Source: Chitinivibrionia bacterium (GTDB taxonomy: Bacteria; Fibrobacterota; Chitinivibrionia; Chitinivibrionales; Chitinivibrionaceae). Taken from it: a stretch of 64,000 nt of DNA. Position numbers and translations under genes: made by a program. The first letter of the stretch is position 1. The number at the start of each line of letters is the position of its first letter. The stretch spans positions 1 to 64,000 of the forward strand of contig WRAZ01000008.1 of assembly GCA_009779925.1 (NCBI GenBank). The letters run 5' to 3'. The notes under the pieces were generated by a model, which was not told where the DNA came from, did not search any database, and saw only the letters and a list, made by a program, of their open reading frames with translations. Positions 33,188 to 41,417 of the stretch are shown here, piece by piece.

Positions 33188-33275
33188 AAAACAAAAAAGG
33201 GGAGGCAAAAATTCGCCTCCCGCTTTTTTATTGAAACACACTCAAACAATTATCTGACAATTATTTGTCTAACCA
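33183..33275. repeat. 93-bp direct repeat, copy A (deacetylase 3' end, terminator, promoter edge)
   Basis: Matches 33898-33990 at 91 of 93 positions in the same orientation, 715 bp apart. On the minus strand it carries the last codons of the deacetylase gene (VRQIIVR-stop), its terminator and the start of the promoter motif. Confidence 0.9.
33192..33221 (-). terminator. Rho-independent terminator, copy A
   Basis: On the minus strand GGGAGGC/GCCTCCC stem followed by a run of six T. Identical to the terminator of the adjacent deacetylase gene. Confidence 0.8.
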
Positions 33276-33276
33276 T
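33250..33276 (-). pseudogene. Remnant of a deacetylase gene 3' end
   Basis: Only the last seven codons (VRQIIVR and TAA) of a sorting-tail protein remain, joined at the point TGGTTAGACAA to unrelated sequence. The neighbouring intact gene ends VRQVIVR. This shows that a larger unit was once duplicated here and mostly deleted. Confidence 0.7.
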
Positions 33277-33328
33277 TATGCTATTACCTTAACTTATAAA
33301 AATGGAAAATTTTGCAAAAGATAACTGA

Positions 33329-33493
33329 CTATCGCAGTGCGTCAATGTCTTCTTTTTCAACATAATATCCGAGTTGGAGTTCAATGCTTCCTGCAGAATG
33401 AGCCATAGTCAAGTTCTTATTTATTTGAGGATGATATGCCTTAATATCTCGAAAACCCAAGAAATCTTTAAAGGAATTAACTACAAAGTTCAT
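33329..33493 (-). CDS. Small hypothetical protein, 54 residues
   Basis: A 54-codon frame with GGGGAG 7 bases before its ATG, located between cassette B and the repeat copy A. The product starts MNFVVNSFKDFLGFRDIK and ends in an acidic stretch, KEDIDALR; it has no membrane segment. No family recognised. It is probably read from the same transcript as cassette B, which ends 51 bases upstream. The strong ribosome binding site is the main support. Confidence 0.45.
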   Translation of the reverse strand: MNFVVNSFKDFLGFRDIKAYHPQINKNLTMAHSAGSIELQLGYYVEKEDIDALR

Positions 33494-33544
33494 AATAATC
33501 TCCCCGTATTTTTAATCTAACACGAAACTCATTTGCCTCTGCTT

Positions 33545-33661
33545 TTATGCTGTTGCTAATCCGCCGTTTAAAATTATGTCTCTGCGCTCTATTGCTACAA
33601 AAAAAGCACCAATAACAACAACACAAAGAAACACGACCAAAACCGTAGTACCGAAACTCAT
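33545..33661 (-). CDS. Tiny single-pass membrane protein, cassette B second gene
   Basis: A 38-codon frame whose start overlaps the preceding stop as ATGA and is preceded by GGAGG within the upstream gene. The product has one hydrophobic segment (residues 6-23), then IERRDI and a tail NGGLATA. Size, coupling and tail match the second gene of cassette A. Function unknown. Confidence 0.6.
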   Translation of the reverse strand: MSFGTTVLVVFLCVVVIGAFFVAIERRDIILNGGLATA

Positions 33662-33864
33662 TTTTTACCTCCTTTTGAAGATAGTTTGTCAAATACAAAT
33701 CCACTAATCAAAGAAACCGACGCGACTATTATCGCTACTATAAAATCACCATCGGTTATTTGCGCATTTCCTGCGCTGACAAACAAGCGACCAACAATAA
33801 CTGTTGCAAATACAAATCGCGACAAATCAAAAAGCAAGCCTGCCAATCTTTCACTAAAACCCAT
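33658..33864 (-). CDS. Small two-pass membrane protein, cassette B first gene
   Basis: A 68-residue protein with an amphipathic N-terminus (MGFSERLAGLLFDLSRFVF), two hydrophobic segments (about 16-30 and 42-58) and a basic tail KLSSKGGKK. The start is the ATG with GGAGGG 5 bases upstream; the frame continues 15 codons farther without a site. It sits right after the deacetylase terminator and a GGCATTTAGTATTTT motif. Topology matches the first gene of cassette A. It recalls small uncharacterised two-pass proteins of Bacteroidota, but no function is assigned. Confidence 0.65.
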   Translation of the reverse strand: MGFSERLAGLLFDLSRFVFATVIVGRLFVSAGNAQITDGDFIVAIIVASVSLISGFVFDKLSSKGGKK

Positions 33865-33887
33865 CAAAACCCTCCACTTCCAAACAT

Positions 33888-33902
33888 AAAATACTAAATG
33901 CC
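33888..33902 (-). promoter_or_regulatory. Recurrent promoter-like motif before cassette B
   Basis: On the minus strand GGCATTTAGTATTTT, 23 bases before the cassette B start; identical to the argB copy. Confidence 0.55.
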
Positions 33903-33990
33903 AAAACAAAAAAGGGGAGGCAAAAATTCGCCTCCCGCTTTTTTATTAAAACACACTCAAACAATTATCTGACAATTACTTGTCTAACCA
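33898..33990. repeat. 93-bp direct repeat, copy B
   Basis: The second copy of the block at 33183-33275, here attached to the intact deacetylase gene. It spans the last codons, the terminator and the edge of the promoter motif. Confidence 0.9.
33907..33936 (-). terminator. Rho-independent terminator of deacetylase 1
   Basis: On the minus strand GGGAGGC/GCCTCCC with a seven- to eight-base loop, then CTTTTTT-like T run, about 30 bases after the stop at 33965. Confidence 0.85.
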
Positions 33991-36676
33991 ATTGCTGATT
34001 GTTGTTTACGCCTTGAATTCTTACAACGTGGACGCCTCTTGCAAGGTTGTTAAGGTTAAGCGTATTCATACCTGCAGAAAGAGTTTCTCCTCTGAAAGAT
34101 TGAATTTGGCGACCGTTTACAGTGTAGATACCGATGTTGTATGTACCTGCTTGAGCGATGTTCAAACGAAGGCTGTTTGTTGTAAGTCCTGCGATTGAAA
34201 GCGCACGAGCGCCTGCTCTGCCTACTCTGTTGGTAATACCTGCAGGCGGTGGCAAGTCATCTGCGTCCCACTGAAACGGAGTTCCTCTGTGGATTACGAT
34301 GTTTGCAAAGTGAAACCCTAATTCAAAATCAGTAAGTCTCTCAGCAAAAGTCGGGGTCTGACCATGAAGAGGTGTAACGTTTGCCGGTGCGAGCGGAGCG
34401 ATTTCAATTCCGACAATATCCGCAGGGTTAATCGACGAATAGTTTCTTGTGCCCTCAAAATACTGCTCAAAGTCAAACGAAGTAAGCGGAATCATACCTG
34501 AAGCGCGCAAGTTGTCTGCGTCATTCGTACCGGTTCTAGGCGTTTCAAAGTTGGTATTCTCAATTCCGTTCCAACCAATCTGTGGAAATCTGTGCGCCAG
34601 AATAACTTCACGAACAGGTAATGCATTACCGTCTGCGTCTTGTCTTATCAAACGAACTGCGGTCGCTGTGCGTGAACGATAACTAAGTGAAATGTGCGTC
34701 ATATCATTGTATGTACCGCGCGCAAACGAATGTACAAATTTCGGTTGCTGACCTGCTCTGTTCGGACCTGCGGTCAGGAATTGCTGACCTGTTCCCAATT
34801 CTGTGCCTTCGTTATTTGCGTCTCTCCACAAAGTGAAACTGCTGTTTGCAATAGGTGTTTGTCTTGTTGCCGCTGCTTGACCCGCCGTATTCATTGCATT
34901 TACCGCCGCAATCAACTCTTGCCCTGTTACAAACTGCACTGCTTGTCTGCCTCTCGGACCTGCGTTAAGTGGGTCAACTTGATTGCCGGGATTGTTCAGC
35001 CCCAATGCCCAGTTTACCCATTGTTCCGTTGCTGATATACGGTCTCTCCAAGTGTTTCTTGTAAGTACCAAGCCGTAGTCGTTTCGGTTAAAGTCGTTAA
35101 GCAATGTTCCGTTGTCGTAAATCGGCGTATAGTAGTCGGTGTGAGTTCCCCAGTTGAAAGGCGCTCTGTTTCCGCCCGGTCCCATACGCAGGTTTATTGT
35201 GTTTTGCAAAGTTGCAACAAATTGTGCGGGGGTCATAGCGTGGTGAACAAACAAGTTAAAGTCAAACGCCGTAATTTTTCCGTCCCAAGTCGAAGCGTCT
35301 CTGTCAGGCAATTCGCTTTTACCGCCGGCTCTGAGTGCTCTGTTAATCATATTCCAGTTATCGGTAACTCCCTGTCTGTGAGTTTCGGGAACAATAACTA
35401 CGTTAAGCGGAATTTCCCAAAGACCTGTGGGCATTGTGTCAAGGAAAACGCGTGCGCCTCTGTCTGCTTGTGTCCAAGAATTACGGTTTCCGTTGTCGAG
35501 AGTGTGGGGCCACAAGAAGTTCTGACCTGTTACGTGCATTTCGTGTCCGTCTTCTAATGTAGAAGAGTAGAGATAGCCTTGTGCTTTAAGCGCAAAGAAC
35601 ATATTTGAGTTGCTTTCCAAACGAGGCGCTCTCCAACCGCGAATAGCCGCCGCGCCCAAATTTGCGCCGCCTTCTCTTGAATCACCGCCATTACCTCTTT
35701 TAATCCAGTCATCGGAAAGGTTAATAGCGCCTCTCCAAGCGTTAAAGCTCAACTGACGACCTGCAAATGCTCTCCAACCACGATTAAGGGAAACGCCCGT
35801 CATACCCCATTCTGTGGTTCTGTTGATAACTTGTCCCCAATCCGTGGTGTCAAGTTCCTCTTGGTTTGTAAATCCTTCACCACCCCAACGTCCGAAACCG
35901 AGGGCAGCATCCTTGTGGTTTCCGCCAGGGATCCAAGAATTTGCTTCCATATGGTCAAGCGAGTGGTTAGCAATTTCGTGATGTCTTTGCATCGCAGCTC
36001 TTGTAACAGCGTAAATGGTGTTGTTTTGAGTAACCGTACCTCCGCCATCTCGCGACCCGTGTTCACGTCCCCAAGCAACAGCGGCAGTTTCGTATCCGCG
36101 CTGTTGTGCGTCGGACGCATTAGGGTTTACGACAGGGTCGCCAAGTTCTTCACCAGTGAACCAGCCCAAAGCGGAGCGAGTACTTTGCCACGGCTGTACG
36201 CCTGTTGCCGCCCACGAACGTTCGCTCCACACATTAACATAAAAACCCGCAAGCATAAAATAAGTCATTCTGACTTCTTCTGGAAACGCTCTGAGCGACC
36301 AACTCATACCCATCATAATTTGATTGCCCGTAGGATTGCTTTCAACAATGTTAAAAGCATTAGGTCTGCAAGCACTCCATACAGTGGGAGTCGGCACACA
36401 AGTAGGACCAAACACACCCGGTGCACCGGGTTCGGGGCTACGCCAACCTACAAAATGCTGTTGCGCAAATGTTGCGCCGGGCTCCGTCTCATATCCTGTT
36501 CCTGTCATCCCTGAGTACGCGTTGTCGTCCCAAGTAATTGCAATAAATTGCGGCACCTGATTAGCAGGTCTTCCAGCAGGGTTCCACGGTGAGGGGAACG
36601 TGAATTGAGCCTGTCCCATCACTGTTGCGGCTAATGCTAAAGTAGCTCCTACCGCCAAAATTGATTTACGTCTCAT
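33965..36676 (-). CDS. Exported NodB-type polysaccharide deacetylase 1 with sorting tail
   Basis: A 903-residue secreted protein. The signal peptide is MRRKSILAVGATLALAATVMG. The NodB-like catalytic region shows the metal/catalytic Asp pair in TWDDN (D50-D51), the metal-binding H238-S-L-D-H242, an Arg motif RAPRLE near 350 and GTHTDYYTPIYD near 545. NodB enzymes remove acetyl groups from chitin, peptidoglycan or xylan; the substrate here is unknown. The last 65 or so residues form a beta-rich tail (AGTYNIGIYTVNGRQIQSF ... VRQVIVR) like type IX sorting domains. The start has AAGAGG 8 bases upstream; a 31-codon longer frame would bury the signal peptide. It is paralogous to the genes at 37007 and 54220. 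Confidence 0.85.
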   Translation of the reverse strand: MRRKSILAVGATLALAATVMGQAQFTFPSPWNPAGRPANQVPQFIAITWDDNAYSGMTGTGYETEPGATFAQQHFVGWRSPEPGAPGVFGPTCVPTPTVWSACRPNAFNIVESNPTGNQIMMGMSWSLRAFPEEVRMTYFMLAGFYVNVWSERSWAATGVQPWQSTRSALGWFTGEELGDPVVNPNASDAQQRGYETAAVAWGREHGSRDGGGTVTQNNTIYAVTRAAMQRHHEIANHSLDHMEANSWIPGGNHKDAALGFGRWGGEGFTNQEELDTTDWGQVINRTTEWGMTGVSLNRGWRAFAGRQLSFNAWRGAINLSDDWIKRGNGGDSREGGANLGAAAIRGWRAPRLESNSNMFFALKAQGYLYSSTLEDGHEMHVTGQNFLWPHTLDNGNRNSWTQADRGARVFLDTMPTGLWEIPLNVVIVPETHRQGVTDNWNMINRALRAGGKSELPDRDASTWDGKITAFDFNLFVHHAMTPAQFVATLQNTINLRMGPGGNRAPFNWGTHTDYYTPIYDNGTLLNDFNRNDYGLVLTRNTWRDRISATEQWVNWALGLNNPGNQVDPLNAGPRGRQAVQFVTGQELIAAVNAMNTAGQAAATRQTPIANSSFTLWRDANNEGTELGTGQQFLTAGPNRAGQQPKFVHSFARGTYNDMTHISLSYRSRTATAVRLIRQDADGNALPVREVILAHRFPQIGWNGIENTNFETPRTGTNDADNLRASGMIPLTSFDFEQYFEGTRNYSSINPADIVGIEIAPLAPANVTPLHGQTPTFAERLTDFELGFHFANIVIHRGTPFQWDADDLPPPAGITNRVGRAGARALSIAGLTTNSLRLNIAQAGTYNIGIYTVNGRQIQSFRGETLSAGMNTLNLNNLARGVHVVRIQGVNNNQQLVRQVIVR

Positions 36677-37006
36677 AAAAATACCTCTTAAAAAAAGTTT
36701 AATCTTTCGTTTTTTTAAAAGCGGATTGAAATAACCACCGTTTTTTTGCACCGCTTTTATGTACCACATTATATAGTATAATACAAGAATGTTTGTCTCG
36801 CTTGTTTTTTTGTGCGCTTTTCAAATTTTTTTCACGACTGCCTGTTTTTTCTTGGTTTTCGACGTCTGTCGGGTAAGGGAATTTTATGAATTTCAGATAC
36901 ATTTTTTGGGGGAGTGTTTTGAAGTGCAGAACTGCGGCAAAAAAACGGTCGTTTTTTTTAACCACTTTGTAAAATGAAAAATTTAACTTTTTTTTAGAGG
37001 TATTTT
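36677..37006. promoter_or_regulatory. Divergent promoter region between two deacetylase genes
   Basis: About 330 bases without a supported gene. The two ends mirror each other: each deacetylase is preceded by a similar leader with GCGG..CAAAAAAACGGT, a T-rich tract, and an AAGAGG/TAGAGG ribosome binding site, so the 5' leaders were duplicated along with the genes. TATATAATG on the minus strand near 36770 could be a -10 element. A 62-codon frame in the middle has no ribosome binding site. Confidence 0.55.
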
Positions 37007-39610
37007 ATGAGAAGTAAAACTATTTTAGCGGTGGGGGCTACTTTAGCGTTAGCCGCAACGGCGATGGGGCAGGTAAACTATGCGTTCCCATCACCTTGGA
37101 ACCCTGCGGGGAGAAGCGCGAGCGAAATGACACAGCTCATTATGTTCAGCTGGGACGACAACGCGTATTCGGGGGCTCGCGGAACAGAATACGAATGGCG
37201 CGCATCTCCGACATCTCCGATTACAGCCAATTTTGTTGGTGGAGAAATGCCGTCTTGGATAGCGGGAACAGCCAACGCCGGAAGATTGGAAGGTTTTACA
37301 GGCGGGACGTTCCAAAATACTATGGGGCTTGCGTGGGCTTACAGAGCTCTTGCGAGAGGTGAGGCTATAACTGCGGGCGGAGCGCAGGGGTCAGGTATTC
37401 CTATGGTATTTAATATGATTACGGGACTTTTTGTTGACAGAGAATCGGGAACTTGGAATAATGCTCAGTCTGTGTTAGGGGCGTTTAGACCATCTGCTCA
37501 AGAAAGCAGCGCTCACCAACGGATCGCTGTTACTTGGGGAAGAGAGTTTAACTCTAACTCAGGCGGAGCATTCAACACTAACCAAATTTCTGCGGCTGTT
37601 AGAAGACTTGTAGCTGCGGGTAGTGAAATCGGCAACCACACTATTGACCACATGGAATCTAATTCTCCGCTTGTAGGACCAAGCGCTCAATTCCAAGGTA
37701 TGTCGGAAAACAACAGGACTATTTCCGCCGGCGGACGGACTTGGCAGCTTGGATTTGCCAACTGGGATAACGAAGGTTTCAGCACGGCAAACGACAACGT
37801 AATGAATTGGGGTGTCAGCATACGCGAATCTACGGAGTTTGGACAGGCTGTCGGGCATACGGCTCAAAGCCGCGGCTGGCTTATTTTTGCAGGTCGTCAA
37901 ATATCTCAGGATGCGTGGTATCAATATATTCGTTTCTCGGAATTATTTTTATTGTACGGTGGTGTGGGCTGGAGTTCCCCGCAAGTGCCGAGAGCGCAGC
38001 TTCAGGGTTTCCGCGCTCCCCGCTTGGAAGTAAACTCCAATTTGTTTTACGCGCTTAAAAGAGCAGGATATACTTACGATATGGGCTTAGAAGAAGGTTA
38101 TGAGTGGCACAGAACAGGTCATAACTTTCTTTGGCCCTATACTTTCGACAACGGGGTTCAAAACTCTTGGACTCAATTCAGCAGCGGAAACAGAGTGTTC
38201 GTTGATTCAACGCCCGACGGGCTTTGGCAGCTTCACGTATCTCCTGTTATAGTTCCTGCAAATATCCGTTCGGATGTTTGGAGCAATCACGCGGCAATTA
38301 TGGCAGGCTCAGGCACGCCCACAACAGCTTCGGACAGAGACCACTGGCTTCAGCACGGTAAAGTAACAGGTTTTGACTTTAACACTTGGATACTTTACGG
38401 TATGACCGGAGCAAACTGGCAGGCAACTATGCGCCACACACTCGATTTGCGTATGTCGGGAAACAGAGCGCCTATGCAATTCGGTTTACACACGGATTAC
38501 TATACTCCGATTTACGACTTTGCTACTTTGTTAAACGACTTCAACAGACCGGGCTGGGGACAACCTGTTGTACAAGGCTGGAATACTTGGACAGTTCGTC
38601 AGAGAGAAACGGAAGATTTTGTTAACCACGCATTGGGTCGGCAAGCGCATTTTGTAACAGGCATACAACTTATCGACAGTATGAGAACTTGGGTTGCATT
38701 AGGAGAAGCAAGAGCACAGCATATACTTCCCGCGTCCGCATTACCAAACGAGTGGACTTGGGTTTCAAATCAGCCAAACGATGCTAACAACACAACAAGC
38801 AGAGCACTTAACAATCTGAGCGGCGATATTCGTATTCAATCGACATTTGCTCCCGACCAACCTCGTTTCGTTATTAACTTTCCCGCGGGAACGTTGAACA
38901 GCGCAACGCACATACAACTCGATTACAAACAAACAAGCGCTTCAATGATTCGTTTGATTACAGAGGACGGCAGAGCTCGCGAAGTAATGCTTGCACACCG
39001 CTTCCCAATTCAAAGCAATCACGAAAATCCCGGCATCGACAACGGTAATTTCGGCAGAGCGGAGTTGCGTAATTCGGGAATGATACCGATTTCAGCCTTT
39101 GACTATCCGCCGGAAGTTGATCATCCGATGGATTACGCATCGGTGAACGTATCGCAAGTTATTGCTATTGAAATTCAACCGCTCGCACCTTACGCAAGAC
39201 CCATAGCATTCGGACAGCCGGGTTGGTCTAACGTAGTAAGAACCGACCCGTGGGAAGCAAGATTTGAGTTCAGAAACTTCAGAATTCATACCGGACAACC
39301 TTTTGATTTCGGCGGAGTTGACCCGATTGACCCTGTCAGCATAGGCAGAGCAAACAGAAACGTTGCACGCGCGCTTTCCATCGCAGGAATTACCGGCAAC
39401 GCACTTAACCTGAACATTGCTCAAGCAGGTACATACAATGTGGGTATTTACACGGTAAGCGGTCGCCAAATTCAGTCTTTCAGAGGACAAAATCTTTCTG
39501 CAGGTATGAATACGCTTAACCTTAACAACCTTGCAAGAGGCGTACACGTTGTAAGAATTCAGGGTGTAAATAACAATCAGCAGTTGGTTAGACAAGTAAT
39601 TGTCAGATAA
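37007..39610 (+). CDS. Exported NodB-type polysaccharide deacetylase 2 with sorting tail
   Basis: An 867-residue paralogue of the divergent gene at 33965. The signal peptide is MRSKTILAVGATLALAATAMG. The NodB-like residues are SWDDN (D50-D51), H211-T-I-D-H215, RAPRLE from R336, and GLHTDYYTPIYD near 500. The last 65 or so residues are nearly identical, in DNA as well as protein, to the tail of paralogue 1, whereas the middle has diverged. Likely exported to the cell surface through the same route and acting on an acetylated polysaccharide. TAGAGG lies 7 bases before the ATG. A terminator follows 35 bases after the stop. Confidence 0.85.
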   Translation: MRSKTILAVGATLALAATAMGQVNYAFPSPWNPAGRSASEMTQLIMFSWDDNAYSGARGTEYEWRASPTSPITANFVGGEMPSWIAGTANAGRLEGFTGGTFQNTMGLAWAYRALARGEAITAGGAQGSGIPMVFNMITGLFVDRESGTWNNAQSVLGAFRPSAQESSAHQRIAVTWGREFNSNSGGAFNTNQISAAVRRLVAAGSEIGNHTIDHMESNSPLVGPSAQFQGMSENNRTISAGGRTWQLGFANWDNEGFSTANDNVMNWGVSIRESTEFGQAVGHTAQSRGWLIFAGRQISQDAWYQYIRFSELFLLYGGVGWSSPQVPRAQLQGFRAPRLEVNSNLFYALKRAGYTYDMGLEEGYEWHRTGHNFLWPYTFDNGVQNSWTQFSSGNRVFVDSTPDGLWQLHVSPVIVPANIRSDVWSNHAAIMAGSGTPTTASDRDHWLQHGKVTGFDFNTWILYGMTGANWQATMRHTLDLRMSGNRAPMQFGLHTDYYTPIYDFATLLNDFNRPGWGQPVVQGWNTWTVRQRETEDFVNHALGRQAHFVTGIQLIDSMRTWVALGEARAQHILPASALPNEWTWVSNQPNDANNTTSRALNNLSGDIRIQSTFAPDQPRFVINFPAGTLNSATHIQLDYKQTSASMIRLITEDGRAREVMLAHRFPIQSNHENPGIDNGNFGRAELRNSGMIPISAFDYPPEVDHPMDYASVNVSQVIAIEIQPLAPYARPIAFGQPGWSNVVRTDPWEARFEFRNFRIHTGQPFDFGGVDPIDPVSIGRANRNVARALSIAGITGNALNLNIAQAGTYNVGIYTVSGRQIQSFRGQNLSAGMNTLNLNNLARGVHVVRIQGVNNNQQLVRQVIVR

Positions 39611-39642
39611 CGGCAGATTGATATAAGGATTTTTTTTAACAG

Positions 39643-39670
39643 AGGGGCGAATTTTTTTCGCCCCTTTTTT
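39643..39670 (+). terminator. Rho-independent terminator of deacetylase 2
   Basis: AGGGGCGA/TCGCCCCT stem with a T-rich loop followed by TTTTTT, about 33 bases after the stop at 39610. Confidence 0.88.
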
Positions 39671-39719
39671 GCGGCGAATATTATTTTTTCTATAGAAAAA
39701 CACAAGAAAGGATGGATAT

Positions 39720-40505
39720 ATGTGTAAAAAAAGAATTATTGCCTGCTTGGACGTTAAAGACGGGAAGCTTGTTAAAGGTGTGAAATTTGTCGATACAAAG
39801 GAAATCGGCGACCCTGTAGAAAGAGCGAAAGAATATATGAAACAAGGGCTCGACGAGTTGGTGTTTTATGATATTACCGCGACAAGCGACAACAAAGACA
39901 TTATGATTGACCTTATAAAACGCGTGGCTGAACAGACAACAATCCCGTTCTCGGTCGGCGGCGGAATAAAAAGCGTAGAAGACTGCAAAAAGGTAATTGC
40001 GGCGGGCGCGCAAAAAGTTAACATTAACAGCGCGGCGGTAAAAAATCCTCAGCTTGTAAGCGATTGCGTAAAAGAATTCGGTTCCGAGCGCGTTGTGCTT
40101 GCAATGGACGTAAAACAAGTCGAAAAAAGCGATAAAATCCCGACGGGCTACGAAGTCGTAATAGACGGCGGCAGAACTTTTACGGGAATTGACGCCATTG
40201 AGTGGGCAAAGCGCGGCGAAAAATTGGGCGCAGGCGAGCTTGTGGTAAATTCGATTGACGCCGACGGAACAAAAGACGGCTACGACATAAGCTTAACAAA
40301 ACAGATAGTCGAAGCGGTATCAATCCCCGTGGTTGCTTCGGGCGGCGCGGGAAAACCCGAACACTTGGCTGAAGTTCTTACAGTAGCAAACGCGGCGACG
40401 GCTCTTGTGGCGACTATGGTACACTTTGGCGAATATACGGTTTCGGGGCTTAAAAAATATTTGGCTGAGCAGGGAATAAAACTCCAAAATCCGAGCGAAA
40501 ATTAA
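39720..40505 (+). CDS. hisF: Imidazole glycerol phosphate synthase subunit HisF
   Basis: A 261-residue TIM-barrel cyclase subunit of histidine synthesis. The N-terminal 'RIIACLDVKDGKLVKGVKF' contains the catalytic Asp (D11 region), and 'GELVVNSIDADGTKDGYD' contains the second catalytic Asp. 'PFSVGGGIKSVEDC' and 'VVASGGAGKPEHL' are the two phosphate-binding loops. No hisH or other his gene is adjacent. GGAT/AAAGGATGG precedes the ATG. panC starts 4 bases after the stop and is probably co-transcribed. Confidence 0.96.
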   Translation: MCKKRIIACLDVKDGKLVKGVKFVDTKEIGDPVERAKEYMKQGLDELVFYDITATSDNKDIMIDLIKRVAEQTTIPFSVGGGIKSVEDCKKVIAAGAQKVNINSAAVKNPQLVSDCVKEFGSERVVLAMDVKQVEKSDKIPTGYEVVIDGGRTFTGIDAIEWAKRGEKLGAGELVVNSIDADGTKDGYDISLTKQIVEAVSIPVVASGGAGKPEHLAEVLTVANAATALVATMVHFGEYTVSGLKKYLAEQGIKLQNPSEN

Positions 40506-40509
40506 GATT

Positions 40510-41376
40510 TTGGAAATAATAAAAACATCGTCGGAAATGCAAAATTTTGCAAAAAAATGCAAGAGCGAGCAAAAAACGCTCGTTCTTGTTCCGACGATGG
40601 GCGCCCTGCACGAAGGACATCTTAAACTTATCGACAGAGCGAAATCTCGCGGCAATGACGGCAAAACTGTCGTTATTGTCAGCATTTTTGTAAATCCCAC
40701 GCAATTCGCTCCTAATGAAGATTTTAACAAATACCCGCGCAAATTTGAAAACGACTGCAAAAAGTGCGAAGAGCGCGGCGCGGACTTAGTTTTTGCGCCG
40801 AACGCGGAAAATATGTATCCCGACGGCTTCGATACAAAAATAAACTGCGGAAAAATAACAACCGTTCTCGAGGGAGAAATTCGCCCGACGCATTTTGACG
40901 GCGTTTGCACGGTTGTCCTTAAATTGTTCAACATAACGCTTGCCGACATTGCGATTTTCGGACAAAAAGACGCTCAGCAGGTTATGGTGCTAAAACAAAT
41001 GGCGCGCGATTTAAATTTGACGACGGAAATCGACGTCCATCCGATAGTCCGCGAAAAAGACGGCTTGGCTATGAGTTCGCGAAACGCGTATCTGACGCCC
41101 GACGAAAGAGCGGAGGTAGCCGAAATCTACTCGGGACTAAAAAAAGCGAGAGATTTAATTGCAAAAGAAAGACATTCTTACAAAATAAAAGAGTTTTTAC
41201 TTGATTATTACTCGCGCAAATCGTATTTTGTTGCGGAATATATTGAAATCACTAATTTTTCGGCGGAAAAAATCGCCAAAATAACGGACGAGCCCGCTTT
41301 GATTTCGGTTGCAATGCGAACAACTCAAAGCAAAACTCGACTTATTGATAACATTATAACAGAGACGGTAAAATAA
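40510..41376 (+). CDS. panC: Pantothenate synthetase
   Basis: A 288-residue enzyme joining pantoate and beta-alanine to form pantothenate (vitamin B5). 'VPTMGALHEGHLKLIDRA' carries the HxGH nucleotide-binding motif; 'VSIFVNPTQFAPNEDFNKYPR', 'FGQKDAQQ' and 'GLAMSSRNAYL' (KMSKS-like loop) follow. The start is a TTG four bases after hisF; no strong ribosome binding site is visible, so it probably depends on coupling to hisF. A downstream Met is unlikely because it would remove the conserved first helix. No panB or panD is adjacent. Confidence 0.93.
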   Translation: MEIIKTSSEMQNFAKKCKSEQKTLVLVPTMGALHEGHLKLIDRAKSRGNDGKTVVIVSIFVNPTQFAPNEDFNKYPRKFENDCKKCEERGADLVFAPNAENMYPDGFDTKINCGKITTVLEGEIRPTHFDGVCTVVLKLFNITLADIAIFGQKDAQQVMVLKQMARDLNLTTEIDVHPIVREKDGLAMSSRNAYLTPDERAEVAEIYSGLKKARDLIAKERHSYKIKEFLLDYYSRKSYFVAEYIEITNFSAEKIAKITDEPALISVAMRTTQSKTRLIDNIITETVK

Positions 41377-41417
41377 AGGGCGGTTATTTTCATATTTTTT
41401 TGAGGTTGGATTTAACA

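Noticed and set aside
36789-36977. 62-codon hydrophobic open frame between the divergent deacetylase genes
   Set aside because: No ribosome binding site and it runs into the mirrored leader of the plus-strand gene; its hydrophobicity follows from T-rich DNA.
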